Positions 1-9,372 are shown, counted from the stretch's first letter. The stretch is DNA of 64,000 nt from Herbihabitans rhizosphaerae (GCF_004216555.1 NZ_SGWQ01000016.1:62001-126000); one strand, 5' to 3'. The notes: generated by a model from the letters alone, not told the origin. Translations and numbers: made by a program.

Positions 1-2
1 TG

Positions 3-1587
<1,585 letters not shown>

Positions 1588-1762
1588 TCGAGCCGGCCCG
1601 TACTCGCGAGTCCCGCGCTGTGCACCGGTGAGTCCCGCGCCCCGCATCCGCCACCTGCTCGGGTCACACGCCGTGCCCGCGAGGCCGCGCGGTGAAAGAC
1701 ATCTGACAGCGATCCCCTTTAGCCTGGTGCCACTATCAAGTTCCACGACGGGGAATTCACTG

Positions 1763-2359
1763 ATGGGGAAGTTCACGCCGCGTTCCGGCGGCCTGCTGGT
1801 CTGCGTGGTCGCGGCGATCGGTTTGTCGATCAGCGGCTGCCAGTCCGATCAACAGCCGACCGCGCCCAGTTCGAGCAGCACCGCCGCGCGGCCAACCACC
1901 ACCGTGCAGCCGACGACTCAGCCCACCACGACGCCCTCGCCCGCGCCGCCTTCGGCCGGCAAGACGATCGGCTCCGACGGCATCGGCAAGGCCAAGCTGG
2001 GGATGACCAAGGCGGCGGCGCTGGCGACCGGAGCGGTCAAGGTGGGCACCAGACAGGTCGCCCCGTACGAGCTGGCGGGCTACCCGTCGGACCAGTCGTA
2101 CCCGGTGTGCATCAGCGAGAAATTGGGCGTGGCTTTGATAACCGTGCCTGACGACATGCGGACGAGGGAAGGGATCCGCAAGGAGGCCACCCAGCAGCAG
2201 GTCGAGGCCGCGTACCCGAAGCTGGAGAAGAAGCACAATGACTATTTCGCGGCCCCGGTGCCGGGCAACCCCAAGGCGATCTATCTGATCGAGATCAGCG
2301 GCGGCACGGTCGCGCAGATCATGATCGCTCTGGCCGACCAGGACTGCCTCACCGGGTAG
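1763..2359 (+). CDS. Secreted lipoprotein of unknown function
   Basis: The ATG at 1763 is preceded by GGGGA at 1750-1754 and gives 198 residues. A lipoprotein signal peptide ends in the lipobox LSISGC, with Cys26 as the expected lipidation site. A Ser/Thr/Pro linker (about 30-66) then leads to a globular domain opening with IGSDGIGKAKLGMTKAAALATG, a repeat-like motif common in actinobacterial exported proteins. Two cysteines near residues 114 and 194 may form a disulfide. It is a single gene ending at a strong hairpin. The function is unknown. Confidence 0.75.
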   Translation: MGKFTPRSGGLLVCVVAAIGLSISGCQSDQQPTAPSSSSTAARPTTTVQPTTQPTTTPSPAPPSAGKTIGSDGIGKAKLGMTKAAALATGAVKVGTRQVAPYELAGYPSDQSYPVCISEKLGVALITVPDDMRTREGIRKEATQQQVEAAYPKLEKKHNDYFAAPVPGNPKAIYLIEISGGTVAQIMIALADQDCLTG

Positions 2360-2369
2360 ACAGCGATGC

Positions 2370-2406
2370 GAAGACTTCCGGCCGTCACTGGCGGCCGGAA
2401 GTCTTC
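2370..2406. terminator. Bidirectional hairpin terminator between convergent genes
   Basis: Perfect 15-base arms GAAGACTTCCGGCCG (2370-2384) and its complement (2392-2406) flank a 7-base loop. The hairpin lies just after the lipoprotein stop and just beyond the 3' end of the minus-strand membrane gene, so it can serve both. Confidence 0.85.
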
Positions 2407-2423
2407 GTCTGTTCGATGCGTGG

Positions 2424-2747
2424 TCAGGCGGTTTGGTGGCGGCGGCTGCCCTGTCGGACGTGGTAGGCGATCGCGAAGCCGACGGCAGCGGCGACGACGA
2501 TCGCGGCGAGGGCGGGGTGCATGTCCTTGGACAGGCTCGGCGCGCGGTCGGGTCCGATCGCCCAGAGAGCCAGCGGAGTGGCGTAGGCCGCGGTGAGTGC
2601 GCCGGCCCACCAGCGCAGCGCGTGGAGGCGGGCATCGCGCAGGGTGCCGACCAACACGAGTGCCACCGGAATGGCGGCGACCAGGGCGAACTGGCCGATG
2701 ATCATGGCCGCTGCGGCCCAGGCCGAGATGATGACGGTGCGGGACAT
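2424..2747 (-). CDS. Small integral membrane protein
   Basis: The ATG at 2747 is chosen because GAAGGAGC lies just upstream on the minus strand; the longer upstream frame is unlikely. The product has 107 residues with three hydrophobic segments (about 5-33, 46-63 and 79-96) and a basic, His-containing C terminus. There is no recognised domain. It lies 26 bases downstream of the secreted SRPBCC gene on the same strand and is probably co-transcribed with it under the divergent TetR regulator. Confidence 0.7.
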   Translation of the reverse strand: MSRTVIISAWAAAAMIIGQFALVAAIPVALVLVGTLRDARLHALRWWAGALTAAYATPLALWAIGPDRAPSLSKDMHPALAAIVVAAAVGFAIAYHVRQGSRRHQTA

Positions 2748-2773
2748 CGTTTGCTCCTTCTGGTCGCTGTGTG

Positions 2774-3388
2774 TCAGTGCTCGGCTTCGGCGGTCTTCTT
2801 GAGCTCGTCCAGCCACATCTCGAGGCCCATTCCGAGGAACTTGGTGGAGGTGGGCACGTCGCCCTCGACCTGATCGCCGGTCCAGGTCTCCTCGGTGCGG
2901 ACGAGGACGCCGCCGCGCACCTTGGTGAAGGTCCACACGTGCACGCCGTTGTCGATGCGCAGTCCTTCGCCGATCGCGGGCCCGGTCCAGCGGATGCACT
3001 TGCCCTGCTGCAGCTGCTGGACGGCGGACGTGATGACCAGCGTGGTGGCCGGAGTCGTCGGCGTGGCGGGCACCGGGGTGGTCCAGCGGAACCGCGAGCC
3101 CTTCCGGAACGGTCCCGGGTCCAGGCGCTTCATGCTGGTGACCGGCGCCTGCCAGGCCGGCCAGCGCTCCACGTCGGTCTGCAGTCTCCAGATCGTGTGC
3201 AGCGGCGCCTCGATCAGACGCTCGGTCCGGTACCGGATCTTGGCGGCCGGGTCGACGCCCTCTCCCCGGCAGGTCAGCGCGGGCGGTTGAGCACTCTGGC
3301 TGGTCGTGGCCTGAGCAGGTGCGGCGGCGAGGACGCCGGCCGCGATCAGCGGAATCGTGAGCAGGGCGGCACGCGCACTGGTGCTCAT
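2774..3388 (-). CDS. Exported SRPBCC (START/polyketide-cyclase fold) protein
   Basis: The product has 204 residues. A Sec-type signal peptide of about 27 residues ends in AQA. The mature part is an SRPBCC fold: the helix-grip opening TERLIEAPLHTIWRLQTDVERWPAW (about 55-79), central strands, and a long C-terminal helix (LGMGLEMWLDELKKTAE). Members bind hydrophobic ligands; a secreted copy is less usual than the cytosolic ones. It is transcribed divergently from a TetR regulator, with matching inverted operator-like sequences in the gap, so TetR probably controls it. The ligand is unknown. Confidence 0.8.
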   Translation of the reverse strand: MSTSARAALLTIPLIAAGVLAAAPAQATTSQSAQPPALTCRGEGVDPAAKIRYRTERLIEAPLHTIWRLQTDVERWPAWQAPVTSMKRLDPGPFRKGSRFRWTTPVPATPTTPATTLVITSAVQQLQQGKCIRWTGPAIGEGLRIDNGVHVWTFTKVRGGVLVRTEETWTGDQVEGDVPTSTKFLGMGLEMWLDELKKTAEAEH

Positions 3389-3422
3389 GGGTTCTCCTCG
3401 TTGGTTAGTGGAACTCGCTTGA

Positions 3423-3480
3423 GTTAGAAGCTATAACCAGACGAGCGTGAGTGTCAATAGTGAAAGTGATAGCCTCTAAC
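3423..3480. promoter_or_regulatory. Candidate TetR operator pair in divergent promoter
   Basis: GTTAGAAGCTATAAC (3423-3437) and GTGATAGCCTCTAAC (3466-3480) are inverted copies of one another with two differences, and each copy is itself partly palindromic (GTTA...TAAC). The second copy ends two bases before the TetR ATG, which has no Shine-Dalgarno sequence, so that transcript may be leaderless. Autoregulation and control of the divergent exported gene are inferred. Confidence 0.6.
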
Positions 3481-3481
3481 C

Positions 3482-4060
3482 ATGGATGCTGGAACGAGCC
3501 CTCGCGAGCGCTACCGGGCCCAGGTGCGCGCGGAGATCAAGCAGCACGCGTGGGAGCAACTGGCCACCACGGGCGTGGCCGCGCTGTCCCTGAACGCGAT
3601 CGCCAAGCAGTTGGGCATGAGTGGCCCGGCGCTCTACCGGTACTTCGCCAGCCGCGACGAGCTGATCACCGACCTCGTCCGGGACGCCTACCGGAGCCTC
3701 GCCGACACCGTCCGGTCGGCCTTCGACGCCGGTGCCGACGTGGCCGGGCTCGCCCACGCCATCCGGAAATGGGCGCTGGACGACCCTCAGCGGTACCTGC
3801 TGATCTACGGCACACCCGTGCCCGGCTACCACGCGCCCGACGACACCACCACGATCTCCGACAAGGTCATGGTCGTGCTGATCGACGCCTTCGCCGCGCA
3901 GCCGCGAAACGGGCCGGTGTCCGCTCCCGCCTCTCGCCGCGCGCTGTCCTTCTGGACCCGGGTGCACGGCGTGCTGTCGCTCGAACTCGCCGGCCACTTC
4001 GCCGGAATGGACGTCGATCCCGCCCAGCTGTTCGCCGACGAGGTGGACACCCTGCTCTGA
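3482..4060 (+). CDS. TetR/AcrR family transcriptional regulator
   Basis: The product has 192 residues. The N-terminal TetR helix-turn-helix spans about residues 30-60 (VAALSLNAIAKQLGMSGPALYRYFASRDELI). The C-terminal ligand-binding part contains the WxxVHG-like segment SFWTRVHGVLSLELAGHF found in TetR_C_13-type regulators. The gene is divergent from the exported SRPBCC gene, and the inverted operator-like sequences between them suggest it represses both. Its stop is 4 bases from the convergent RidA-like gene. The ligand cannot be told from sequence. Confidence 0.9.
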   Translation: MDAGTSPRERYRAQVRAEIKQHAWEQLATTGVAALSLNAIAKQLGMSGPALYRYFASRDELITDLVRDAYRSLADTVRSAFDAGADVAGLAHAIRKWALDDPQRYLLIYGTPVPGYHAPDDTTTISDKVMVVLIDAFAAQPRNGPVSAPASRRALSFWTRVHGVLSLELAGHFAGMDVDPAQLFADEVDTLL

Positions 4061-4064
4061 TGGT

Positions 4065-4454
4065 TCAGTCGAGGACCGCGGTGGCCTCGATCTCGACCAG
4101 GTGATCAGGAATGTCCAGCGCCGCGACGCCCAGCAGCGTGGCCGGCGGGACCGGTGTGATCCCGAGTCTCGCGGCAGCACGGGCGATGCCGTCCAGGAGC
4201 GCGGGCATCTTGTCCGGGGTCCAGTCGACGACGTAGCAGGTCAGCTTGGCCACGTCGGCGAACGAACCGCCGACCTCGGCCAGTGCGGTGCCGATGTTGA
4301 GGTAGCACTGCTCGACCTGCGCGGCGAGGTCTCGTTCGACGCCCCAGGCGACCTGCCCGGCGACGAAGACCAGCTTCGTCCCCGTCGCGATCGACACCTG
4401 TCGGTAGACGTCGATCTCGGGCAACCCGTCGGGGTTCACCAGGGTGATGGCCAT
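4065..4454 (-). CDS. RidA/YjgF-like protein without the deaminase arginine
   Basis: The 129-residue product has the Rid chorismate-mutase-like fold throughout: FVAGQVAWG, QVEQCYLNIGTALAEVGGSFADVAKLTCYVVD and the C-terminal VEIEATAVL. In RidA proper an arginine before the final strands (the PARS motif) binds the carboxylate of 2-aminoacrylate; here the motif reads PPATLLGVAAL, with Thr at that place. It is therefore probably a Rid4-7 type rather than an imine deaminase of the RidA class. It is divergent from an HxlR regulator, its likely controller. Confidence 0.85.
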   Translation of the reverse strand: MAITLVNPDGLPEIDVYRQVSIATGTKLVFVAGQVAWGVERDLAAQVEQCYLNIGTALAEVGGSFADVAKLTCYVVDWTPDKMPALLDGIARAAARLGITPVPPATLLGVAALDIPDHLVEIEATAVLD

Positions 4455-4477
4455 GCCTTACCTCCGTGCTCTCTTGT

Positions 4478-4546
4478 GGTTACTGGGAAACCGTAGGAGA
4501 GTGTGCGCTGACGTGGAAGAACGCACCTTTTAGTGACTGGGGAACC
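4478..4546. promoter_or_regulatory. Candidate HxlR operator, direct repeat
   Basis: GGTTACTGGGAAACC (4478-4492) and the related GTGACTGGGGAACC (4533-4546) sit in the 94-base gap between the divergent RidA-like and HxlR genes. The first copy is also palindromic at its ends (GGTT...AACC). The second lies directly before the HxlR ATG, where a bound regulator would block its own expression. Confidence 0.45.
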
Positions 4547-4548
4547 CG

Positions 4549-4920
4549 ATGGTGACCAAGCAGTTCGAGGGCTTGCCCGAGGACGCGGATCTGCGCCGCG
4601 CGGACTCCCTGGCGCGCGAGATCTTCTCCGACATCGCCAACAAGTGGGCGTTGTTGATCATCGAGGCGCTCAGCGAGCGAACCCTGCGCTTCAACGAGTT
4701 GCGCACGGAGGTCCAGGGCATCAGCCACAAGATGCTCACCCAGAACCTGCGCATGCTGGAGCGCAACGGCCTGGTCGAGCGCGAGGTGTACCCGACCGTG
4801 CCGCCGCGAGTCGAGTACACCCTCACCGAGCCGGGCCAGGGCCTGCGAGCGACGGTCGACGCGATGTGCGACTGGACCCAGCGGTACCTCCGCGACATCG
4901 AGGCCGCCCGACGCCGATGA
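4549..4920 (+). CDS. HxlR family transcriptional regulator
   Basis: The 123-residue product is a single winged helix-turn-helix domain of the HxlR type: DIANKWALLIIEALSERTLRFNELRTEVQGISHKMLTQNLRMLERNGLVEREVYPTVPPRVEYTLTEPGQGL. This is nearly the full family length, with no separate ligand domain; many HxlR proteins sense electrophiles through an N-terminal cysteine, which is absent here. It is divergent from the RidA-like gene and lies 55 bases ahead of the reductase gene at 4976, both likely targets. Confidence 0.93.
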   Translation: MVTKQFEGLPEDADLRRADSLAREIFSDIANKWALLIIEALSERTLRFNELRTEVQGISHKMLTQNLRMLERNGLVEREVYPTVPPRVEYTLTEPGQGLRATVDAMCDWTQRYLRDIEAARRR

Positions 4921-4975
4921 GTTTCGCCGTCTCATCGTGTCCATACCTCTGGGGGCGGTGACGGAAGGAGCGAGT

Positions 4976-5542
4976 ATGACGAGCACGCTGACGGTCGACC
5001 TGTTCATCTCGGCTGACGGCTGGGCCGGCTCGGAGGGCCTGCCGGGTTACTTCGGCTATCTGGGACCCGACCTCGAGGAGTGGATCGCGGCCGACTCGGC
5101 CGCACCGCAGGTCGTGATCATGGGGCGGCGAACGTACGAGGCGCTGGCCGCGCTGCCGGTCGAGGCGCACGGCGACGCGTGGGACCGCGTGGCGGCGCTG
5201 GACAAGGTCGTGTTCTCCAGGACCCTTCGTGAGGCGACCTGGCCGAACACCCGGGTCTGCGCCGACGACGCCGTCGACGAGATTCCGAAGATGAAGGCGG
5301 GCGGCGACGTTCCGTTGCGCACGTGGGGAAGCCTCTCCCTCGCCAAGCAGCTCGTCGGCGCCGGGCTGGTGGACCGGCTGCGGCTGATTACCTTCCCGCT
5401 GTTCGCCGGCCCGTCGGGTCGCGAGCCGGCGTTCGCGGGCATCGCCTCAACCGATCTCGAACTGGTCGATCACCGGGTCCTGGACGGCCGGCTGCTGCTC
5501 GTCGAATACCGGCCGACGGGCAAGGACATCCCGAGGGCCTGA
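4976..5542 (+). CDS. RibD-C / dihydrofolate-reductase-fold protein
   Basis: The ATG at 4976 has GGAAGGAG at 4963-4970, so the longer upstream frame is rejected; the product has 188 residues. It matches the RibD C-terminal (YwjB/YyaP-like) group: an N-terminal strand TVDLFISADGW, the central VVIMGRRTYEAL motif, then WGSLSLAKQLVGAGLVDRLRLITFPLFAGPSG. Such stand-alone proteins bind NADPH, but their substrates are mostly unknown. It follows the HxlR regulator on the same strand and may be controlled by it. Confidence 0.88.
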   Translation: MTSTLTVDLFISADGWAGSEGLPGYFGYLGPDLEEWIAADSAAPQVVIMGRRTYEALAALPVEAHGDAWDRVAALDKVVFSRTLREATWPNTRVCADDAVDEIPKMKAGGDVPLRTWGSLSLAKQLVGAGLVDRLRLITFPLFAGPSGREPAFAGIASTDLELVDHRVLDGRLLLVEYRPTGKDIPRA

Positions 5543-5817
5543 TCCACGCGCTCTACCGAGGGTTGTGTGAAGTTCGTGCTAAATGCACCGAATGGCCGAG
5601 TGCATGGCGAATTTCACGCAGTAGCGTGCTGCTGTCCATGACCAACTAACTCCGTCTGTTCGCGCCGTACCCAGCTGATCGGCGATCGCGCGAAGAGGGC
5701 CAGACGAGAGTCGGGCGGGCTCGCCGCGGCATGCGCTCGGCGAGTCCGTCCGGCATGCGTTCGGTCCCGGTACGCGGTCGTTGCCAGCGGGGTCTTTCCC
5801 CCGAAGTGGAGCGATCG

Positions 5818-6246
5818 ATGACACCGAATTCCGACCCGAGAGCACCCGCCACCGGCGAGACGAGCTGGTTCTGCTGCGGCAACGCGTGGGGCCCGTGCGA
5901 CACGGCCGGCCACGGCGCGTGCGGCACCTGCAACTCCGGCAGCCGGCACTGCGCGTGGCCCAACACGTCCGACGCCTGCTACGCGATCACCCGGCCGGAC
6001 AAGTGCGGCGAGGACCTGCTGCGCCGTACCTGCGGGCACACGTTCTACGTGCGAAACCTGTGTCGTACCACGGAGATCGCCGTGAAGATCACCGACTGCG
6101 GCCCGCAGACCGACCTGTGGTGCGGCGAGAAGTCGTGCTGCAGCGGCAAGTGCGCCACCAACCGCATTCTCGATCTCACCCCGGCCGCGTACTCCGCGAT
6201 CGGCAACCTGTCCTCGGGCGTCATGCCCATCGCGATGAGGAGTTGA
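5818..6246 (+). CDS. Cysteine-rich double-psi beta-barrel protein without signal peptide
   Basis: The ATG at 5818 (GTGGAG upstream) gives 142 residues with 15 cysteines, an extreme load for a bacterial protein. The second half resembles the double-psi barrel of RlpA/expansin-like proteins: VKITDCGPQ, then RILDLTPAAYSAIGNLSSGVMPI. The cysteines suggest many disulfides and therefore a site outside the cytosol, yet no signal peptide is visible. The next gene carries a Tat signal and the third encodes a MauE-like membrane protein, a family linked to disulfide-rich partners, so export piggy-back on the Tat partner is a reasonable inference. The product may bind cell wall or sugar. Confidence 0.7.
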   Translation: MTPNSDPRAPATGETSWFCCGNAWGPCDTAGHGACGTCNSGSRHCAWPNTSDACYAITRPDKCGEDLLRRTCGHTFYVRNLCRTTEIAVKITDCGPQTDLWCGEKSCCSGKCATNRILDLTPAAYSAIGNLSSGVMPIAMRS

Positions 6247-6251
6247 GCACC

Positions 6252-6866
6252 ATGCCCGCAGAGTTAGACCCGTTGGGGCGCAGACGTTTCCTCACCGCCG
6301 CGGTGCTCGGCACCACGGCCACCGTGGCCGGCGCGACCGTACTGGGCTCGATCGGCCCCGAGGCGGTCGCCGATCCCGCCACCCCGATCGACCCGGACGC
6401 GCCTGACCCGAACTTCGCCGAGGGGCGGATCACCGGAATCGACGGCACGCTGCTGCTGGTGACCGGATCGGACGGCGTGTTCCACCGCATCCAGGTCACC
6501 AACGCGACCAGCGTGTGGAAGCTGCGGCCGACCGTGTTCGGCGACGCCAAGCTCGGCGACGGCCTGTACGCGCGCGGCGTGCGGCTGGCCGACGGTGTGC
6601 TGGCCGCGGACGCGGTGTGGCTCAACATCGTGAACATGACCGTGCACATCACCGCGATGGCGCGGGACCGGATGTACCTGGACCACCACGGTCACCGGGT
6701 CGTCGGACACGTGGTCTCCGGCACCACGGCCGCCGTGTACAACAGCACGCCCGCCGTCGCCGACCTGTCGCTGCTGCGGGTCGGGCAGCACGCGCGGGTG
6801 ATCGGCGCGTGGCGGCCGGACACCAACGAGGTGGACGTGGCCACCGTGTACGCGTCCGCGGCGTAG
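6252..6866 (+). CDS. Tat-signal secreted protein of unknown function
   Basis: The 204-residue product has a twin-arginine signal at the N terminus (GRRRFLTAAVLGTTATVAGATVLG, with Arg-Arg at about residues 11-13). The mature part is beta-rich with two similar OB-like modules: EGRITGIDGTLLLVTGSDGVFHRIQVTNAT and a second from ITAMARDRMYLDHHGHRVVGHVV to the end. There is no cysteine in the mature domain. The start lies six bases after the previous stop, with GAGGAG overlapping that gene's end, so the two are coupled. The Tat path exports folded proteins and could carry the cysteine-rich neighbour. Confidence 0.72.
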   Translation: MPAELDPLGRRRFLTAAVLGTTATVAGATVLGSIGPEAVADPATPIDPDAPDPNFAEGRITGIDGTLLLVTGSDGVFHRIQVTNATSVWKLRPTVFGDAKLGDGLYARGVRLADGVLAADAVWLNIVNMTVHITAMARDRMYLDHHGHRVVGHVVSGTTAAVYNSTPAVADLSLLRVGQHARVIGAWRPDTNEVDVATVYASAA

Positions 6867-6875
6867 GGGATCGTG

Positions 6876-7649
6876 ATGGTCGAATTCCTTGCCGCACAAC
6901 AGTTTCTGGTCGGCGCCGTACTGGTGTGGGCCGGCGTGTTCAAGGTGACGTCGTCCTCGGTGCCACTCGTGGCCCGGCGCTCCGCGCTGCGACGGCTGGT
7001 CGGTGCCGAGCGGGTGACCGGGGCGTTCCGGGCGCTCGGCGCGGTGGAGTTGGTGCTCGCCGCGCTGCTGCTCATGCCACCGTCACACCCGGTCGAGCCG
7101 ATACTCGCGGCGGGTGCGTTCGCCGGCATGCTCGCCTACCTGGTCTACGTGCGGCGGGTCGCTCCCGACTCGTCGTGCGGCTGCCTCGGCGAGAGCACCG
7201 TACCGGTGCGCTGGCGGGCGTTCGCCAGGGCAGGGTTGTTGCTCGCGGCCAGCGCGCTGGCCGCGTTCGCCGACTCGATCATGACTCCCGTAGTGGCCGC
7301 CGTGCTGCTGGTGGAGCTGTCCGTGGTGGCAGCGTTGTCGCCGGAGCTGGACCGCTACTGGCTGGTGCCGCTGCGCCGGGCCCGCGTGCGGGTGTCACAC
7401 CCGCTGGCCGGTACGCCGGACACGGTGCCGCTCGCGTCCACAGTGGACCAGTTGCGGGCCAGTGACGTGTTCAAGGCCAACGAGCGCGCGCTGCGTTCTG
7501 ATCTGCTCGACACGTGGGACGAGGGGGAGTGGCGCATCCTCGCCTACACCGCGACCGGCGGCACGGCGGTGTTCGCCGTACCGCTGCACCGGTTCGCACC
7601 TGAGGAGATCAGGCTCGCCGTCGTCCCGAGTGAACCGATTTCCGTGTGA
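6876..7649 (+). CDS. MauE-like (DoxX/methylamine utilisation) integral membrane protein
   Basis: The product has 257 residues; the ATG at 6876 is 5 bases from GGGGA, while the adjacent GTG at 6873 is too close. Four membrane segments in the first 155 residues and the motif DSSCGCLG (about residues 103-110) match the MauE family, whose members support maturation of the disulfide-rich methylamine dehydrogenase small subunit. The last 100 residues are soluble and unassigned. No other mau gene is nearby, so here the client is probably the 15-cysteine protein two genes upstream. It ends at a strong hairpin. Confidence 0.75.
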   Translation: MVEFLAAQQFLVGAVLVWAGVFKVTSSSVPLVARRSALRRLVGAERVTGAFRALGAVELVLAALLLMPPSHPVEPILAAGAFAGMLAYLVYVRRVAPDSSCGCLGESTVPVRWRAFARAGLLLAASALAAFADSIMTPVVAAVLLVELSVVAALSPELDRYWLVPLRRARVRVSHPLAGTPDTVPLASTVDQLRASDVFKANERALRSDLLDTWDEGEWRILAYTATGGTAVFAVPLHRFAPEEIRLAVVPSEPISV

Positions 7650-7651
7650 CA

Positions 7652-7698
7652 CAACGCAAAGGAGCGGTCTCCACAATGGAAACCGCTCCTTTGCGTTG
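7652..7698. terminator. Bidirectional terminator hairpin
   Basis: Perfect 17-base arms (7652-7668 and 7682-7698; CAACGCAAAGGAGCGGT and its complement) flank a 13-base loop. The loop itself contains TCCACAATGGA, a shortened copy of the window's dispersed palindrome. It separates the convergent MauE-like gene and gluD. Confidence 0.88.
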
Positions 7699-7706
7699 GG
7701 TCGTTT

Positions 7707-8624
7707 CTAGTCCGAACCCGAGTCCCCGCCGCCGCCCATGTCCATGCTCGCGCCGGCTCCCGTCTCCGTGGCGATATGGATGGGCTTCGCCTTGGGCGCC
7801 TTCTTGCGCTTCGCCAGCTTGCGTTCGAGCCAGCCGGCGAACCAGGTCAGCAGGCTGTTGATCATGATGTAGATGGCCGCGATGATCACGAACGACGCGA
7901 TCACATTGGACCCGAAGTTGGCGGTGATCTTGCCGACCGAGTCGAGCAGGTCGGGGAACGACAAGATCGCGCCGCCGAGGGCGGTGTCCTTGAGCGTCAC
8001 CACGAGCTGGCTCACGATCGCCGGCAACATCACCGTGATCGCCTGCGGCAGCAGGATCAGCGTCATCAGCTGGGTCTTGCGCAGCCCGAGCGCGCTCGCC
8101 GCCTCGGTCTGCCCCTTGGGCAGCGACAGGATTCCGGCCCGGAACACCTCGGCGAGCACCGACGCGTTGTACAGCACAAGGCCGGTCACCACGGAGAACA
8201 GCGCGAGGTTCTCCTCCGGAAGCGTGGTGAACTCGAAATAGATTACCCGTGCGAAGACCATGAGGATCAGAACCGGAACGGCACGGAAGAACTCGACGAT
8301 CGTGCCGGCTATCGCGCGAATCCACAAATGTTGCGACAGTCGGGCGATACCCAGAATCGCACCGAGGGGCAATGCGATGACGATCGCGAGTGCTGCCGCG
8401 ATCAGTGTGTTCTGCAGGCCGGGCAGGATGTATGCCGTCCACACGCCGGAACCGTTGACGAACGGCTCCCACCGCGGCCAGTCGAGTTGCCCGCTGTCGA
8501 GCAGTTCGGAGATGACGTACCAGGCGATCGCACCGATCACCACGATGAAAGCTGCCGTATAACCGTGGTTGCGCGCCTTGGCTTTCGGCCCCGGCGCGTC
8601 GTACAGAACCGAGGGTGCGCTCAT
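7707..8624 (-). CDS. gluD: Amino-acid (glutamate-type) ABC transporter permease GluD
   Basis: The 305-residue polytopic permease has the HisM/GlnP-type inner-membrane domain and an EAA loop (AEVFRAGILSLPKGQTEAASALGLRKTQL) that docks on the ATPase. The start overlaps the gluC stop (ATGA), fixing it; the longer upstream frame is not used. A soluble N-terminal segment and a charged, Gly/Ser-rich C-terminal tail (lysine-rich, then GAGASMDMGGGG) extend past the permease core. Gene order ATPase-binding protein-permease-permease equals gluABCD of Corynebacterium. Confidence 0.9.
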   Translation of the reverse strand: MSAPSVLYDAPGPKAKARNHGYTAAFIVVIGAIAWYVISELLDSGQLDWPRWEPFVNGSGVWTAYILPGLQNTLIAAALAIVIALPLGAILGIARLSQHLWIRAIAGTIVEFFRAVPVLILMVFARVIYFEFTTLPEENLALFSVVTGLVLYNASVLAEVFRAGILSLPKGQTEAASALGLRKTQLMTLILLPQAITVMLPAIVSQLVVTLKDTALGGAILSFPDLLDSVGKITANFGSNVIASFVIIAAIYIMINSLLTWFAGWLERKLAKRKKAPKAKPIHIATETGAGASMDMGGGGDSGSD

Positions 8625-9304
8625 CGTTTCACCGCCACCTTCTTCGCGACCTGACCGAGTATCAGACCGGTCGGCAGGGTCAGAATGACGAATCCGAGCG
8701 CGAAGATCAGGAACACAACCATGATCCGGTCGGACTCGAACTCGATCATCGCGCGGAGGATGCCCGCGGCTTCGGCGACACCGATCGCGGTGGCCACCGT
8801 GGTGTTCTTGGTCAGTGCGATCAGCACGCTGGCCAGTGGGCCGACCACGGACCGGAAGGCCTGCGGCAGGACGATGATCCGCAGTACCTGGGCGAAGCTC
8901 AGGCCAAGCGCTCTGGCCGCCTCGGCCTGCCCGACGGGGACCGTGTTGATACCGGACCGGATCGACTCGCACACGAACGTCGCGGTGTACGCGGTCAGGC
9001 CGAGTATGGCGAGCCGGAAGTCGAGGATCGCGAAGAAGTCCTGTGACTGCTCGTCGGCGAACATCGTCACGCCGAGCGTGTTCTTCAACACGATCGACGT
9101 CGCGACCAGGATCAGGGTCAGCGGCGTGTTCCGAAACAGGTTCACATAGAGGGTTCCGAAGGCTCGCATCGCGGGGACCGGGCTGACCCGCATCCCCGCG
9201 AGGATCGTTCCCCAGATCAGGGAGAGGATCGCGGCATAGAACGTCAGCTTGATGGTGAGCCAGAAAGCGTCGAGAACGTTGTACTTCTCGATGAGATCGA
9301 ACAT
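8621..9304 (-). CDS. gluC: Amino-acid (glutamate-type) ABC transporter permease GluC
   Basis: The product has 227 residues with about five membrane helices and an EAA loop (ESIRSGINTVPVGQAEAARALGLSFAQVLRIIVLPQAF). Of the two in-frame ATGs (9310 and 9304), the inner one is better spaced from GAGGA. It forms the membrane channel with GluD. It lies 80 bases after gluB, and that gap holds a perfect hairpin. Glutamate specificity is inferred from gene order, not from residues. Confidence 0.9.
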   Translation of the reverse strand: MFDLIEKYNVLDAFWLTIKLTFYAAILSLIWGTILAGMRVSPVPAMRAFGTLYVNLFRNTPLTLILVATSIVLKNTLGVTMFADEQSQDFFAILDFRLAILGLTAYTATFVCESIRSGINTVPVGQAEAARALGLSFAQVLRIIVLPQAFRSVVGPLASVLIALTKNTTVATAIGVAEAAGILRAMIEFESDRIMVVFLIFALGFVILTLPTGLILGQVAKKVAVKR

Positions 9305-9343
9305 TGGCATTCCTCGCGGGGACGCGGTGGCCAGCGAAGCGAA

Positions 9344-9372
9344 GGTGGGCTGAGCGAGTTGCTCAGCCCACC
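9344..9372 (-). terminator. Intra-operon hairpin between gluB and gluC
   Basis: Perfect 12-base arms (9344-9355 and 9361-9372; GGTGGGCTGAGC and its complement) flank a 5-base loop, 12 bases after the gluB stop. Hairpins here commonly stabilise the upstream binding-protein mRNA or partly terminate, giving more binding protein than permease. That role is inferred. Confidence 0.65.

Noticed and set aside
5818-6246. The cysteine-rich protein as a methylamine dehydrogenase light chain, given the MauE-like neighbour
   Set aside because: It lacks the quinone-forming tryptophan context and has a double-psi barrel ending; no large subunit or other mau gene is nearby.
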